A stretch of DNA of 64,000 nt. Origin: Sciscionella marina DSM 45152. GTDB lineage: Bacteria; Actinomycetota; Actinomycetes; Mycobacteriales; Pseudonocardiaceae. This document shows positions 17,849 to 26,974 of this stretch, one piece after another. Both the position numbers and the translations under genes were made by a program. The notes under the pieces were generated by a model, which ran no database searches, was not told the origin of the DNA, and saw only the letters and a list, made by a program, of their open reading frames with translations. The first letter of the stretch is position 1, and each line of letters starts with the position of its first letter. The stretch spans positions 744,001 through 808,000 of the forward strand of contig NZ_KB905380.1 in assembly GCF_000379465.1 (NCBI RefSeq). The letters are read 5' to 3'.

Positions 17849-17880
17849 TTCGTGCCGCCTCCCTACACCTGTAAAACCCG

Positions 17881-17900
17881 CGCAACGCCTTATCGTTGCG
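17881..17900. promoter_or_regulatory. Inverted repeat CGCAACG-N6-CGTTGCG
   Basis: A perfect 7-bp inverted repeat lies between divergent ctaC and asnB, 33 bp upstream of ctaC. It could be an operator or a short hairpin in the leader. No regulator is recognised. Confidence 0.4.
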
Positions 17901-18019
17901 GCAAGCGGAGCGTAGCCCAGCCAGTGCCCGCACGGGGTCGCGGGGTGATCACTTCGGCGCGGCGGCCATACTGGCTGCCAAGGACAGCCCGGCGATCCTT
18001 CGAAAGGTGTACCGAACAC

Positions 18020-19948
18020 GTGTGTGGCCTGCTTGGACTGGTGTGCGGCAAGGAAACCGACGTCGAGCGCGCGCGGGGGGACGTGGCGGCGGCGATGCAC
18101 TGCCAGCGGCACCGCGGCCCGGATGAGACGGGCACGCTGACCTGCGCGAACACGGTCTTCGGATTCAACCGGCTCTCGATCATCGACCTCGAGCACTCGC
18201 ATCAGCCGTTGGTGTGGGGACCGAAGGAGAGCCCGGAGCGGTACACGCTGAATTTCAACGGTGAGATTTACAACTACCTCGAGCTGCGCGAACAGCTGAC
18301 CACCGAGCACGGCGCGCGGTTCAACACCTCCGGCGACGGCGAGGCGATCGTGGCCGCGTACCACTACCTCGGCGCGGCCGCGGTGGCCAAGCTGCGCGGG
18401 ATGTTCGCCTTCGTGCTGACCGACACCGAGACCGGGATCACCTTCGGTGCGCGCGATCCGTTCGGCATCAAGCCGTTGTTCTACGCGCAGGGGCCCGGCG
18501 GGATCGGGTTCTCCAGCGAGAAGAAGTCCCTGCTCGAACTTGCCGGGGTGCTCGGGATCGAGCTCGCGCTCGACCGCACCGCGCTGCAGCACTACCTGAC
18601 CCTGCAGTACGTCCCGGAACCGGAGACCCTGCACGGCACCGTGCGCCGGATCGAGTCCGGCACCTCCTTCACGGTCACCCCGGAAGGGGCGTTCAGCACC
18701 ACGCGCTACTTCGAGCCGCGCTTCTCCCCCGTCCCGACCGGCTCGCCGTCCGCATCGCAGCGGCTCTACGGGGAGATCACCGATGTCCTGCGTGACTCGG
18801 TGGCCAAGCACATGCGCGCGGATGTCACGGTCGGCTCCTTCCTGTCCGGCGGGATCGACTCCACCGCGATCGCCGCGCTGGCCAAGGAGCACAATCCGAA
18901 TCTGATCACCTTCACCACCGGATTCGAGACCGAGGGCTACTCCGAGGTAGACGTGGCCGCGGAATCGGCAGCCGCGATCGGGGTCAAGCACGTGGTGCGC
19001 ACCGTCTCCGCGCAGGAGATGATGGACGCGGTTCCGTTGATCGTGTGGTACCTGGACGATCCGGTCGCCGATCCCGCGCTCGTCCCGCTGTGGTTCATCG
19101 CCCGCGAGGCGCGCCAGCACGTGAAGGTGGTGCTCTCCGGGGAGGGCTCGGACGAACTGTTCGGCGGGTACACCATCTACCGCGAACCGCTCTCCCTCGC
19201 CCCGTTCGAGAAGGTGCCCGGCGCGATCCGCCGCCTGCTCGGGTTCGCCTCGGCGAAGCTGCCGGACGGGATGCGCGGCAAGGACCTGCTGCGCCGTGGC
19301 GCGCTCCCCCTCGAACAGCGCTACTACGGCAACGCCCGCCTGTTCCGCGACGACCAGCTGCGCGCGGTGCTGCGCGACTACCGCGAGGGCGTCGGGCACA
19401 CCGATGTGACCGCCGCGCACTACGGCACCTCGGCGGGCTGGGACCCGGTCGCGCGCATGCAGCACATCGACCTGTTCACCTGGCTGCGCGGCGACATTCT
19501 GGTCAAGGCGGACAAGGTGACCATGGCGAACTCGCTCGAGCTGCGGGTGCCGTTCCTGGACAACGAGGTGTTCCGGGTCGCATCGCACATCCCGCTCGAG
19601 GAGAAGATCACCAAAGAGACCACGAAGCACGCGCTGCGCCGCGCGCTCGCCGAGGTCGTTCCCCCGCACGTGCTCAACCGCCGCAAGCTCGGCTTCCCGG
19701 TGCCGATCCGGCTGTGGCTGCGCGATGAGATGTACGACTGGGCACGCGGGATCATCACCGAATCGGGGACGGACGCGCTGCTGGACAAGGCCGCGATCCT
19801 GCGCCTGCTCGAGGAGCACCGGGCGGGCGGTCTCGATCACTCGCGACGGCTGTGGGCGCTGCTGGTGTTCATGCTCTGGCACGGCATCTTCATCGAGGAC
19901 CGCATCCACCCCGAGATCCCCGAGCCGCAGTACCCGGTGCAGCTCTGA
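18020..19948 (+). CDS. asnB: Glutamine-dependent asparagine synthetase-type amidotransferase
   Basis: 642 aa from GTG 18020, chosen because it makes Cys2 (VCGLLG) the N-terminal nucleophile of the class II glutaminase domain; GAAAGG lies upstream. The C-terminal synthetase domain has the ATP pyrophosphatase loop SFLSGGIDSTAIAAL (near residue 276) and VVLSGEGSDELFGGY. In mycobacteria and corynebacteria the orthologue at this locus (AsnB/LtsA) amidates meso-diaminopimelate of peptidoglycan precursors, which may be its real role here. Confidence 0.92.
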   Translation: MCGLLGLVCGKETDVERARGDVAAAMHCQRHRGPDETGTLTCANTVFGFNRLSIIDLEHSHQPLVWGPKESPERYTLNFNGEIYNYLELREQLTTEHGARFNTSGDGEAIVAAYHYLGAAAVAKLRGMFAFVLTDTETGITFGARDPFGIKPLFYAQGPGGIGFSSEKKSLLELAGVLGIELALDRTALQHYLTLQYVPEPETLHGTVRRIESGTSFTVTPEGAFSTTRYFEPRFSPVPTGSPSASQRLYGEITDVLRDSVAKHMRADVTVGSFLSGGIDSTAIAALAKEHNPNLITFTTGFETEGYSEVDVAAESAAAIGVKHVVRTVSAQEMMDAVPLIVWYLDDPVADPALVPLWFIAREARQHVKVVLSGEGSDELFGGYTIYREPLSLAPFEKVPGAIRRLLGFASAKLPDGMRGKDLLRRGALPLEQRYYGNARLFRDDQLRAVLRDYREGVGHTDVTAAHYGTSAGWDPVARMQHIDLFTWLRGDILVKADKVTMANSLELRVPFLDNEVFRVASHIPLEEKITKETTKHALRRALAEVVPPHVLNRRKLGFPVPIRLWLRDEMYDWARGIITESGTDALLDKAAILRLLEEHRAGGLDHSRRLWALLVFMLWHGIFIEDRIHPEIPEPQYPVQL

Positions 19949-19966
19949 GCCGACCCGGAAGAGCAG

Positions 19967-20000
19967 TCAGCCCCCGCACGGTGCGCCGTACGGGGGCTGA
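19967..20000. terminator. Terminator between asnB and adenosine kinase
   Basis: TCAGCCCCCG pairs with CGGGGGCTGA over a 14-nt loop between the convergent genes. The stem suits both directions. Confidence 0.75.
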
Positions 20001-20014
20001 ATACCGTCCGGCGG

Positions 20015-20992
20015 TCAGGCGGGCAGGATCCGGCCGAGCTCGTCCGCCGCCTCGGCACCGAAGGCGCCCTTGACCCGCTCGAGCGCATCGGCGCGGTCCA
20101 GGCTCCATTCCTGCGGGCCGACCGTCTCGAGCACGTGCACCGCGACGAGCGAGCCGAGCTGCGCGGACCGTTCGAGGCTCAGCCCCGCGTAGACCCCGCG
20201 CAGGAAGCCCGCACGGAAGGCGTCCCCGACACCGGTCGGGTTCTCCTTCTTCCGCTCCGGGACGGCGGCCACCGTGAAGTCGGTGCCGTCCTTACCGACC
20301 ACCCGCACCCCGTCCGGGCCGAGCGTGGTCACCCGGTACTCGACGTGGTCCAGCACCTGCTGCTCCGACCAGCCGGTCTTGTTCAGCAGCAGTTCCCACT
20401 CGTAGTCGTTGGTGAACAGGTACTTGGCACCCTCGACGAAGGAGATCACCTGCTGCCCGTCGAAGCGGGCCAGCTGCTGGGAGGGATCCGCCGCGAACGG
20501 GAATCCCCGGTCCCGGCACACCTTGGCCTGGCTGAGCATCGCGTCCGGATCGCTCGGCGAGATCAGCACCAGGTCGAGCCCGCCGATGTTCTGCGCGATC
20601 GCGGCGAGATCGATCTGACCGGTCTCGGCCATCGCACCGGCGTAGAACGAGGAGATCTGGTTCATCTCCTCGTCGGTCGTCGACACGAACCGTGCGGTGT
20701 GTTTGGCCTGCGAGGTGTAGATCCCGGCACAGTTCACTCCGTGACGCTCGAGCCACTGGCGGTACTCCGCGAAATCCTCGCCGACCGCGCCGACGAGCAC
20801 CGGGTCACTACCCAGTAGACCCATCGCGTAGGCGATATTCGCTCCGATCCCACCTCGGTGGATTTCCAGATCGTCGACCAGGAAGCTCAGCGAAATCTTG
20901 TGCAGCTGATCGGCGAGAAGCTGCTCCGAAAACTTCCCTGGAAACCGCATCAAATGGTCGGTCGCGATACTTCCGGAGACGGCAACGGGCAC
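20015..20992 (-). CDS. adoK: PfkB family adenosine kinase
   Basis: 325 aa. It starts MPVAVSGSIATDHLMRFPGK and continues LSFLVDDLEIHRGGIGANIAYAMG, closely resembling the mycobacterial adenosine kinase Rv2202c at the same map position. The second PfkB signature NPTGVGDAFRAGFL carries the catalytic Asp and anion hole. It phosphorylates adenosine with ATP; other ribokinase-family substrates cannot be excluded. GTG 20992 has AAGGG about 8 nt upstream. Confidence 0.88.
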   Translation of the reverse strand: MPVAVSGSIATDHLMRFPGKFSEQLLADQLHKISLSFLVDDLEIHRGGIGANIAYAMGLLGSDPVLVGAVGEDFAEYRQWLERHGVNCAGIYTSQAKHTARFVSTTDEEMNQISSFYAGAMAETGQIDLAAIAQNIGGLDLVLISPSDPDAMLSQAKVCRDRGFPFAADPSQQLARFDGQQVISFVEGAKYLFTNDYEWELLLNKTGWSEQQVLDHVEYRVTTLGPDGVRVVGKDGTDFTVAAVPERKKENPTGVGDAFRAGFLRGVYAGLSLERSAQLGSLVAVHVLETVGPQEWSLDRADALERVKGAFGAEAADELGRILPA

Positions 20993-21110
20993 GTCAGAAC
21001 CCTTCGAATCGACAGCATGGACGGCGCCGGAAAACTCCAGCGCCGTTCGACTCTACCGACAATAGATCCCGATTCCGCAATACCAGTGTGACAATTACGC
21101 CCCACACAAA

Positions 21111-21143
21111 CGACCCAGGGTGCCGAGTGGTCACCCTGGGTCG
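21111..21143 (-). terminator. Terminator downstream of erpA
   Basis: CGACCCAGGGTG pairs with CACCCTGGGTCG around a 9-nt loop, followed on the minus strand by TTTGTGTG. It separates erpA from adoK. The rest of 20993-21264 holds no gene. Confidence 0.75.
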
Positions 21144-21264
21144 ATCGGAAACTCCGAATCCCGGGAGTCAGGTGTGCGGCTACCAAGGTCGCGGCCGACG
21201 CGGCGTACGCGGGTTCGGCACCCGGGGGCACCGACGCCGTCCACGGTGCACCTGGCCCCGGGAA

Positions 21265-21627
21265 TCAGTTGAAGGAATCGCCGCAGGCGCAGGATCCGGT
21301 GGCGTTCGGGTTCTCGATCGTGAAGCCCTGCTTCTCGATCGTGTCCACGAAGTCGATGGTCGCGCCCTCCACGTACGGCGCGCTCATCCGGTCCACCGCG
21401 ACCGAGAGCCCGCCGAAGTCCTTGAACAGGTCGCCGTCGAGGGTGCGCTCGTCGAAGAACAGCTGGTAGCGCAGGCCGGCGCAGCCACCCGGCTGCACCG
21501 CGATGCGCAGGTGCATGTCGTCGCGGCCCTCTTGGTCGAGCAGTGCCTTGGCCTTCGCGGCAGCGCCATCGGAAAGCTGCACGCCGTGGGTCTTCTCTTC
21601 GGTCGCCGCGTTGGCATCGACAGTCAT
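21265..21627 (-). CDS. erpA: HesB/IscA-type iron-sulfur cluster insertion protein
   Basis: 120 aa. The A-type carrier signature is complete: Cys in QPGGCAGLRYQLFFDE and the C-terminal pair in ATGSCACGDSFN. These three cysteines hold a transient Fe-S cluster for delivery to client enzymes. ATG 21627 has AGGGAGAG at short spacing. The position matches Rv2204c. Likely clients in this window include the Rieske protein and lipoyl synthase, as an inference. Confidence 0.93.
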   Translation of the reverse strand: MTVDANAATEEKTHGVQLSDGAAAKAKALLDQEGRDDMHLRIAVQPGGCAGLRYQLFFDERTLDGDLFKDFGGLSVAVDRMSAPYVEGATIDFVDTIEKQGFTIENPNATGSCACGDSFN

Positions 21628-21801
21628 TGACTCTCCCTTGTGCGGTCTGCGCCTCTCCACCCCTACAACAGCTCGCCGAGGATGGTTTGTTCCCTTCCAT
21701 GGTGACACATTCACCGGGCGGTATCGATCGCTCGGCCACCGCGGACAGCGTGGCCGGTATCCTCGACGCGAGCTGCGGTCCTCGGCGCGGGGGCGGCCCG
21801 C

Positions 21802-21807
21802 TAGACT
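21802..21807 (+). promoter_or_regulatory. -10 box TAGACT, leaderless
   Basis: TAGACT ends 6 nt before GTG 21814; no Shine-Dalgarno sequence sits between at proper spacing. Confidence 0.5.
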
Positions 21808-21813
21808 CGGGGG

Positions 21814-22464
21814 GTGAAGTTGTTCAACCGCGCGCGTGACGAGCAGACGGCCGATGCCTCGACCGCCGAGGCCGCCGAGTCGATCGAGGACAAGGACGAA
21901 TCGGCCCCGCGCGGGTACACGGCCCCGAAGGGACGGCCGACACCCTCGCGCAAGGAGGCCTCGGGTGGTCAGCGCGGACCGATGCTGCCCCCGCCGACCA
22001 CCCAGCGCGAGGCGGCGAAGCGGGCCAAGAAGCTGCGCGGGTCCAAGGAGGACCGGCGCACGCAGGCCGCGGAGCGCCGCAAGAAGATGGAGGCGGGCGA
22101 CGACCGCTACGTGATGCCGCGCGACCGTGGTCCGGTGCGCCGGTACGTGCGCGATGTCGTCGACTCCAAACGCAACTTCGCCGGGCTGTTCATGCCCATG
22201 GCCGGGCTGATCTTCATCAGCCTGTTCACCCCGACCCCGCAGGTGCAGCAGATCGCCGTGCTGGTGTGCACCGTGATCCTGGCGCTGATGGTGATCGAGG
22301 GTGTGATCAACGGCCGCAACATCACCAAGCGGGTGCGCGCGAAGTTCCCGGACGCCACCGACAAGGGCCTTTCGCTCGGTTGGTACGCCTTCGTCCGAAG
22401 CACCCAGATCCGTAAGTTGCGCATGCCGAAACCGCGCATCAAGGCCGGGCAGAAGGTCGACTGA
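21814..22464 (+). CDS. DUF3043 family membrane protein
   Basis: 216 aa. A long charged cytoplasmic N-terminus contains APKGRPTPSRKEA and AAKRAKKLRGSKEDRR. Two hydrophobic helices follow around residues 125-165 (FAGLFMPMAGLIFISLF and IAVLVCTVILALMVIEGVI), then a basic C-terminal tail. The family is conserved in actinobacteria and its function is unknown; the location matches Rv2206. It is divergent from erpA. Confidence 0.82.
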   Translation: MKLFNRARDEQTADASTAEAAESIEDKDESAPRGYTAPKGRPTPSRKEASGGQRGPMLPPPTTQREAAKRAKKLRGSKEDRRTQAAERRKKMEAGDDRYVMPRDRGPVRRYVRDVVDSKRNFAGLFMPMAGLIFISLFTPTPQVQQIAVLVCTVILALMVIEGVINGRNITKRVRAKFPDATDKGLSLGWYAFVRSTQIRKLRMPKPRIKAGQKVD

Positions 22465-22478
22465 GCCGGGGGTGTTTC

Positions 22479-22497
22479 AAAGCGGCGTAGCCGCTTT
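22479..22497 (+). terminator. Hairpin after the DUF3043 gene
   Basis: AAAGCGGC pairs with GCCGCTTT over a 3-nt loop, with flanking GGTG/CACC able to extend the stem, 15 bp after the stop codon. There is no U tract. Confidence 0.6.
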
Positions 22498-22568
22498 ACC
22501 ACCCAAGCAGCCGGCATCGCGACGGGTTCCGTTACCGGACCCGCCATGCAAAGCACCGGAACAGTTCC

Positions 22569-22574
22569 TAGGGT
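22569..22574 (+). promoter_or_regulatory. -10 box TAGGGT, leaderless
   Basis: TAGGGT ends 6 nt before ATG 22581 of the aldo/keto reductase. Confidence 0.5.
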
Positions 22575-22580
22575 GGCGGT

Positions 22581-23570
22581 ATGGAACATCGTCGCCTCGG
22601 CCGCAGCGGCCTCTTCGTCAGTGAGATCTCCTACGGCAACTGGCTGACCCACGGCTCCCAGGTCGAGGAGGAACGCGCGCTCGCCTGCGTGCGCGCCGCC
22701 CTCGACGCGGGGATCACCACCTTCGACACCGCGGACGTGTACGCGAACACCGCCGCCGAGACAGTGCTCGGCAAAGCACTGCACGGGCAGCGGCGCGAGT
22801 CGCTCGAGCTGTGCACCAAGGTGTTCTTCCCGACCGGGCCCGGTGGACCGAACGATTCCGGGCTCGGCCGCAAACACATCCTGGAGTCGGCACACGCCTC
22901 GCTGCGCAGGCTGCAGACCGATCACATCGACCTCTATCAGGCGCACCGCTTCGACCGGCGCACCCCGCTGGAGGAGACCATGTCGGCCTTCGCGGATCTG
23001 GTGCACGCCGGGAAGGTCAACTACATCGGTGTCTCCGAGTGGACCGCCGAGCAGATCAGCAGGGGCGCGGCACTCGCGCGGGAGCTGCGCATCCCGCTGG
23101 TGTCCAATCAGCCGCAGTACTCGATGCTGTGGCGGGTCATCGAGGAGCAGGTGGTGCCCGCCGCCGAACGCGAGGGGTTGTCCCAGATCGTCTGGTCCCC
23201 GATCGCGCAGGGCGTGCTCACCGGGAAGTACCAGCAGGGGGCCAAGCCTCCGGAGGGTTCGCGGGCCACCGACACCGCGGGTGGGTCGGACATGATCGCC
23301 CACTGGCTGCGTGACGAGGTGCTCGAACGGGTGGCCCGGCTGCGGCCGATCGCCGAGGAGGCGGGGCTGTCCATGGCCGCGCTCGCGGTGGCCTGGGTGC
23401 TGCAGAACACCAATGTGGCCTCCGCGATCATCGGCGCTTCCCGGCCCGAGCAGATCACCGACAACGTCGCCGCGGCCGGGGTCGCGCTCGATCCCGCCCT
23501 GCTGACCAAGATCGACGAGGTGCTCGACGGCGTGGTGGAGACCAACCCCGGGCTGACCCGCTCGCCGTAG
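22581..23570 (+). CDS. Aldo/keto reductase
   Basis: 329 aa NADPH-dependent oxidoreductase with a TIM-barrel fold. The catalytic tetrad is visible: Asp and Tyr in FDTADVYANTAAE, Lys in LCTKVFFP and His in YQAHRFD. The cofactor end has AIIGASRPEQITDN. It resembles the Kv-beta-like subgroup (MEHRRLGRSGLFVSEISYGNW). The physiological substrate is unknown. It is an insertion relative to the mycobacterial order around the cob genes. Confidence 0.85.
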   Translation: MEHRRLGRSGLFVSEISYGNWLTHGSQVEEERALACVRAALDAGITTFDTADVYANTAAETVLGKALHGQRRESLELCTKVFFPTGPGGPNDSGLGRKHILESAHASLRRLQTDHIDLYQAHRFDRRTPLEETMSAFADLVHAGKVNYIGVSEWTAEQISRGAALARELRIPLVSNQPQYSMLWRVIEEQVVPAAEREGLSQIVWSPIAQGVLTGKYQQGAKPPEGSRATDTAGGSDMIAHWLRDEVLERVARLRPIAEEAGLSMAALAVAWVLQNTNVASAIIGASRPEQITDNVAAAGVALDPALLTKIDEVLDGVVETNPGLTRSP

Positions 23571-23734
23571 AGCGCCTCTGGGGCCCCTCGTCCGTCGCGT
23601 GCGGGAGTCAGCGTGGATGAGCCGCAAGGCGGAGGAATGAGCCGCAGCGGGTTTCTGCGGCGATTGACGACAACTCCACGGATCGCCGCGCCGGCCCCGC
23701 GGAGCAGGACATGGGGTTCCCGGAGGTGCTCTTA

Positions 23735-23935
23735 CTACTCGGGCGAGTGCAGGCTCATCGGTCCGTACACCGGCTGCTCGCCCTCGAGCAGGGTGACCTG
23801 TTCGATCCCGGAATCGAGCAGCTCGACCCAGGAATCGGCGAGCCAGAGCTCCGCCTCCTGCTGGTCCTCGAAGGTCTGCGCAGGGCCTTGCTGCTCGGCA
23901 CCCGCCGAGTCCTCGTAGCGCCAGCGGTACTCCAT
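23735..23935 (-). CDS. Small conserved acidic protein, unknown function
   Basis: 66 aa from ATG 23935, with GGGAGG 5 nt upstream. It reads MEYRWRYEDSAGAEQQGP, then an acidic helix ending in SWVELLDSGIEQVTLLEGE. It is soluble with no Cys pair. The good ribosome site and the divergence from cobU, sharing a 25-bp promoter region, support a real gene. I do not recognise its family. The 164 bp between it and the reductase gene hold nothing obvious. Confidence 0.6.
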   Translation of the reverse strand: MEYRWRYEDSAGAEQQGPAQTFEDQQEAELWLADSWVELLDSGIEQVTLLEGEQPVYGPMSLHSPE

Positions 23936-23947
23936 GATTGCCTCCCG

Positions 23948-23953
23948 TAGGGT
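23948..23953 (+). promoter_or_regulatory. -10 box TAGGGT of leaderless cobU
   Basis: TAGGGT ends 7 nt before GTG 23961. This leaves no room for a cobalamin riboswitch in the cobU leader. Confidence 0.55.
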
Positions 23954-23960
23954 CGCCACC

Positions 23961-24491
23961 GTGACGGTAACGCTTGTCCTCGGTGGGGCGCGCTCGGGGA
24001 AGTCGGCGCACGCCGAGGGATTGCTCGACGGCACCCGGCCCGCGACCTATGTGGCGACCGCCCGCCGCGATCCGGCCGACCGGGAGTTCGCTGCGCGGAT
24101 CGCCCGGCACATCGCCCGCAGGCCCGCTCGCTGGTCCACGGTCGAGACGGCGGACCTGCGGGAACTGTTCGCCTCGGCCGGGCACGCTGATCCGCCGCTG
24201 CTGGTCGACGATCTCGCGACCTGGCTGACCGCGCTGCTCGACGAGGCGGGCGCCTGGGAGTCCGGTGAACTGGAGCGCGTGCACGGGCGCATCGCGGACA
24301 CGGTGCGCGCACTCGAGAACTGCGCCTGCGATGTCGTGCTCGTGTCCGCGGAGACCGGACTCGGGATCGTGCCCGCCACCGCTTCTGGCAGGCTTTTCCG
24401 CGATGAGCTCGGCGCGCTCAACGCCGCGGTCGCCGAGGTGAGCACGGAGGTCAAGCTGTTGATCGCGGGGATTCCCCTGCGGCTTCGCTGA
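23961..24491 (+). CDS. cobU: Adenosylcobinamide kinase / phosphate guanylyltransferase
   Basis: 176 aa. The P-loop is [15 protein letters not shown], and the guanylylated His lies in [17 protein letters not shown]. It phosphorylates adenosylcobinamide and transfers GMP in the nucleotide-loop assembly branch of B12 synthesis. GTG 23961 is chosen because the TAGGGT box fits a leaderless start; an ATG at 23934 lies upstream of that box. It is first in cobU-cobT-cobS. Confidence 0.9.
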   Translation: MTVTLVLGGARSGKSAHAEGLLDGTRPATYVATARRDPADREFAARIARHIARRPARWSTVETADLRELFASAGHADPPLLVDDLATWLTALLDEAGAWESGELERVHGRIADTVRALENCACDVVLVSAETGLGIVPATASGRLFRDELGALNAAVAEVSTEVKLLIAGIPLRLR

Positions 24492-24526
24492 GAGTTCGTT
24501 ATGAGCTACGAGGAGGTACCGTCCGA

Positions 24527-25576
24527 ATGTCCACAGCGGACAGTTCATTCGACGAGGTGACCGCGCCCGATGAGCAGGTGCGCGCGCAGGCCGAGGCCCG
24601 CCAGGCGAGGCTGACCAAACCGGAGGGCTCGCTCGGCAGGCTCGAACACCTCGGCAACTGGATAGCCGCCTGCCAGGGCAGCTGCCCGCCGCATCCGCTG
24701 CACCGCCCGCGGGTGGTGGTGTTCGCCGGGGACCACGGCATCGCCGCACGCGGGGTCTCCGCCTATCCGCCCGAGGTCACCGGTCAGATGGTGGCGAACC
24801 TGCTCGCCGGGGGCGCCGCGGCCAATGTGCTCGCCGAGGCATCCGGGGCCACGGTGCGCGTGGTGGACATGGGCGTGAACGCGCCGACGCCGGAATCGGT
24901 TCGCGGGTACAAGGTGCGCGAGGGTTCGGCGGCCATCGACCGGCAGGAATCGCTGACCCCGGAACAGGCGCGCCAGGCGATCGCCGCGGGCAAGGCGATC
25001 GCGGACGAGGAGGTCGATTCGGGGGCCGATCTGCTCATTCCCGGGGACCTCGGGATCGGCAACACCACCCCGGCCGCGGTGCTCGTCTCCGCGCTGACCG
25101 GGGCGGAACCGGTGACCATGGTCGGCAGGGGAACCGGCATCGACGACCTCACCTGGATGCGCAAGGCCTCGGCGATCCGGGACGCGCGGCGGCGGGCCGT
25201 CGCGGTGCTCGGTGATCCGGTGGAGCTGTTGCGCACCACCGCCGGTGCGGACATCACCGCGATGGCCGCGTTCCTCGCCCAGGCCGCGGTCCGGCGCACC
25301 CCGGTGATCCTGGACGGCGTGGTCTCCACGGCGGCCGCGCTCGTCGCGGACGCGCTCGCCCCCGGCGCCCGGCACTGGTGGATCGCCGCGCACCGCTCCC
25401 CCGAACCCGCACACAAGGCCGCGCTCGAACAGCTCGACCTGACCCCGGTCCTGGAGCTGAACATGCGACTCGGCGAGGGCACCGGCGCGCTCTCCGCGCT
25501 GCCCCTTGTCGCCGCCTCGGTGCGGCTGCTGTCCGGAATGGCCACCTTCGACGAAGCGGGCGTGCAGGACCGGTGA
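24527..25576 (+). CDS. cobT: Nicotinate-nucleotide-dimethylbenzimidazole phosphoribosyltransferase
   Basis: 349 aa. It makes alpha-ribazole phosphate from a lower base and nicotinate mononucleotide. Motifs are [51 protein letters not shown] and the C-terminal [19 protein letters not shown] with the catalytic Glu. GAGGAGG lies upstream of ATG 24527. Its TGA overlaps the cobS GTG. Confidence 0.95.
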   Translation: MSTADSSFDEVTAPDEQVRAQAEARQARLTKPEGSLGRLEHLGNWIAACQGSCPPHPLHRPRVVVFAGDHGIAARGVSAYPPEVTGQMVANLLAGGAAANVLAEASGATVRVVDMGVNAPTPESVRGYKVREGSAAIDRQESLTPEQARQAIAAGKAIADEEVDSGADLLIPGDLGIGNTTPAAVLVSALTGAEPVTMVGRGTGIDDLTWMRKASAIRDARRRAVAVLGDPVELLRTTAGADITAMAAFLAQAAVRRTPVILDGVVSTAAALVADALAPGARHWWIAAHRSPEPAHKAALEQLDLTPVLELNMRLGEGTGALSALPLVAASVRLLSGMATFDEAGVQDR

Positions 25577-26313
25577 TCCGGGGGTCCGCGCTCGCGCTTT
25601 CCATGCTGACCGTGCTCCCGGTCCGGGCGCGCAGCGTGGATCGCGCGGCCGGGCGGGCCGCGATCGCACTCGCCCCGCTGGTCGGGCTGCTGCTCGGGGC
25701 GATCCTGGCGGGGGCCGCGTTCGGGCTCCGGCTGCTCGGCGCACCGGAAGCGCTCGCCGGCTTGCTGGCGGTGGCACTCGGTGTGCTCGGTACCCGCGGC
25801 ATGCACATCGACGGGCTCGCGGACGCCACCGACGGGCTCGGCTGTTACGGCGGACCGGAGCGCGCGCTCGAGGTGATGCGCGACGGCAGCACCGGCCCGT
25901 TCGCCGTGGTGGCCCTCGTGGTCGATATCGGCGCCCAGGCCGTGTGCTTCGGTGCCCTGGCCACGGTGCACGACTGGCCGGGCATCCTCGCCGCGGTCAC
26001 CGCGGGACGCGCGGCCTTCACCATCGCGTGCGCGCGCGGGATTCCCGCGGCTCGCGCGGACGGGCTCGGATCCCTGGTCGCGGGCGGCCAGCACCCCGTG
26101 GTCCCGGTGCTGTGGTGGCTCGTGCTCGCCGCGGCGGGCGCGGTGTGGTCACCGTGGCTCGGGGTCACCCTGCTGGTCACCGGCTGCGCCGTGCTCGGCC
26201 TCGTCCGGCACTGCGTGCGCCGCTTCGGCGGGATCACCGGGGATGTGCTCGGCGCCTGCTGCGAGCTCGCCGTGCTGCTCACCGCGGTCGGTGCGGTACT
26301 CGCCGCCCACTAA
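25573..26313 (+). CDS. cobS: Cobalamin synthase (adenosylcobinamide-GDP ribazoletransferase)
   Basis: 246 aa polytopic membrane enzyme that joins adenosylcobinamide-GDP and alpha-ribazole in the last step of B12 assembly. It has the acidic motif [17 protein letters not shown] and [11 protein letters not shown], with many hydrophobic helices. GTG 25573 overlaps the cobT stop (GTGA). Its 3' end is overlapped by 165 bp of the convergent TetR frame. Confidence 0.93.
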   Translation: MIRGSALALSMLTVLPVRARSVDRAAGRAAIALAPLVGLLLGAILAGAAFGLRLLGAPEALAGLLAVALGVLGTRGMHIDGLADATDGLGCYGGPERALEVMRDGSTGPFAVVALVVDIGAQAVCFGALATVHDWPGILAAVTAGRAAFTIACARGIPAARADGLGSLVAGGQHPVVPVLWWLVLAAAGAVWSPWLGVTLLVTGCAVLGLVRHCVRRFGGITGDVLGACCELAVLLTAVGAVLAAH

Positions 26314-26901
26314 CCGCTCGGCGAGCAGGGCCAGCTGATCGGCGTACGCGCGCAGGAACTCCGGCGAGCCCGCGTCCTTCCCGCACACCTCGCGCACCAG
26401 TTGCGGATACACCGAGGGCATGCTCGCCGCGGCGAACAACATCAGCCCGAGCATGTCCGGATCGAAGCCCGGATCCAGTTCCCCCTCGTGCGTGGCGACC
26501 AGCCGGCCGAAGTTGGCGCGCAGCCGTTCGGCGCGACCGGGCTCGGCCGCGGCTGCCCCCTCGTAGTTCAGCCCCTCCCAGGCGAGCAGTTTCGGCCCGG
26601 CAGGGTCCTGCAACGGCACCAGCGCGTATCCGCGCAACGCCTCCGGTAACCGTTCGGCGGTCAGGTTCTCGTCCTCGTACTCCCGCCAGCGCTCCCCGAT
26701 CGCGCGGTAGAGACCTTCCTTGCCGCCGAAGTAGTACGAGATCAGCTGCTTGTTCACCCCGGCGCGGGCCGCGATGCCCGCGACCCGGGCTCCGGCGAAT
26801 CCCGATGCGGCGAACTCCTCGGCCGCGGCCTCCAAGATCGACCGCTTGGTGCGCTCCGCATCACGCTGTCGCTCCCCGGGTTCCGGTGTCCGCCTCGCCA
26901 C
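26149..26901 (-). CDS. TetR/AcrR family regulator with extended C-terminus
   Basis: About 250 aa. The helix-turn-helix reads AGARVAGIAARAGVNKQLISYYFGGKEGLYRAI. A usual-length TetR would end near ERLVGGEYR, but no stop occurs until 26149, so about 45 hydrophilic residues are added, encoded antisense to the cobS 3' end. GTG 26901 is chosen because TAGGGT (26909-26914) lies 7 nt upstream; ATG 26931 and GTG 26946 are alternatives. It is divergent from an MFS exporter whose promoter spacer holds a palindrome, so it is the probable repressor. Confidence 0.75.
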   Translation of the reverse strand: MARRTPEPGERQRDAERTKRSILEAAAEEFAASGFAGARVAGIAARAGVNKQLISYYFGGKEGLYRAIGERWREYEDENLTAERLPEALRGYALVPLQDPAGPKLLAWEGLNYEGAAAAEPGRAERLRANFGRLVATHEGELDPGFDPDMLGLMLFAAASMPSVYPQLVREVCGKDAGSPEFLRAYADQLALLAERLVGGEYRTDRGEQHGELAAGAEHIPGDPAEAAHAVPDEAEHGAAGDQQGDPEPR

Positions 26902-26917
26902 GGCAGTCACCCTAGCA

Positions 26918-26968
26918 GTCAACTTAGTCATCCTTGCAGTTGACACAATTATCCAATTGGTTGATTAT
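26918..26968. promoter_or_regulatory. Divergent promoter/operator region of the tetR-MFS pair
   Basis: For the MFS gene, -35 TTGACA (26940-26945) and -10 GATTAT (26963-26968) are 17 bp apart and end 6 nt before GTG 26975, so the transcript is leaderless. The spacer carries an imperfect 18-bp palindrome centred on CCAATTGG (26948-26965). A second repeat, GTCAACT-N13-AGTTGAC, spans 26918-26944. Confidence 0.65.
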
Positions 26969-26974
26969 GTCCAC

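Noticed and set aside
16931-19909. A 992-codon minus-strand open frame across asnB and ctaC
   Set aside because: Only the last 305 codons from GTG 17848 are ctaC. The rest is a stop-free antisense frame of asnB caused by high GC. The same holds for the 1317-codon frame at 28615-32568 and the 880-codon frame at 22107-24749.
23936-23960. Cobalamin riboswitch before cobU
   Set aside because: The space before cobU is too short and the TAGGGT box implies a leaderless mRNA; no B12-box sequence is seen upstream of cobT either.
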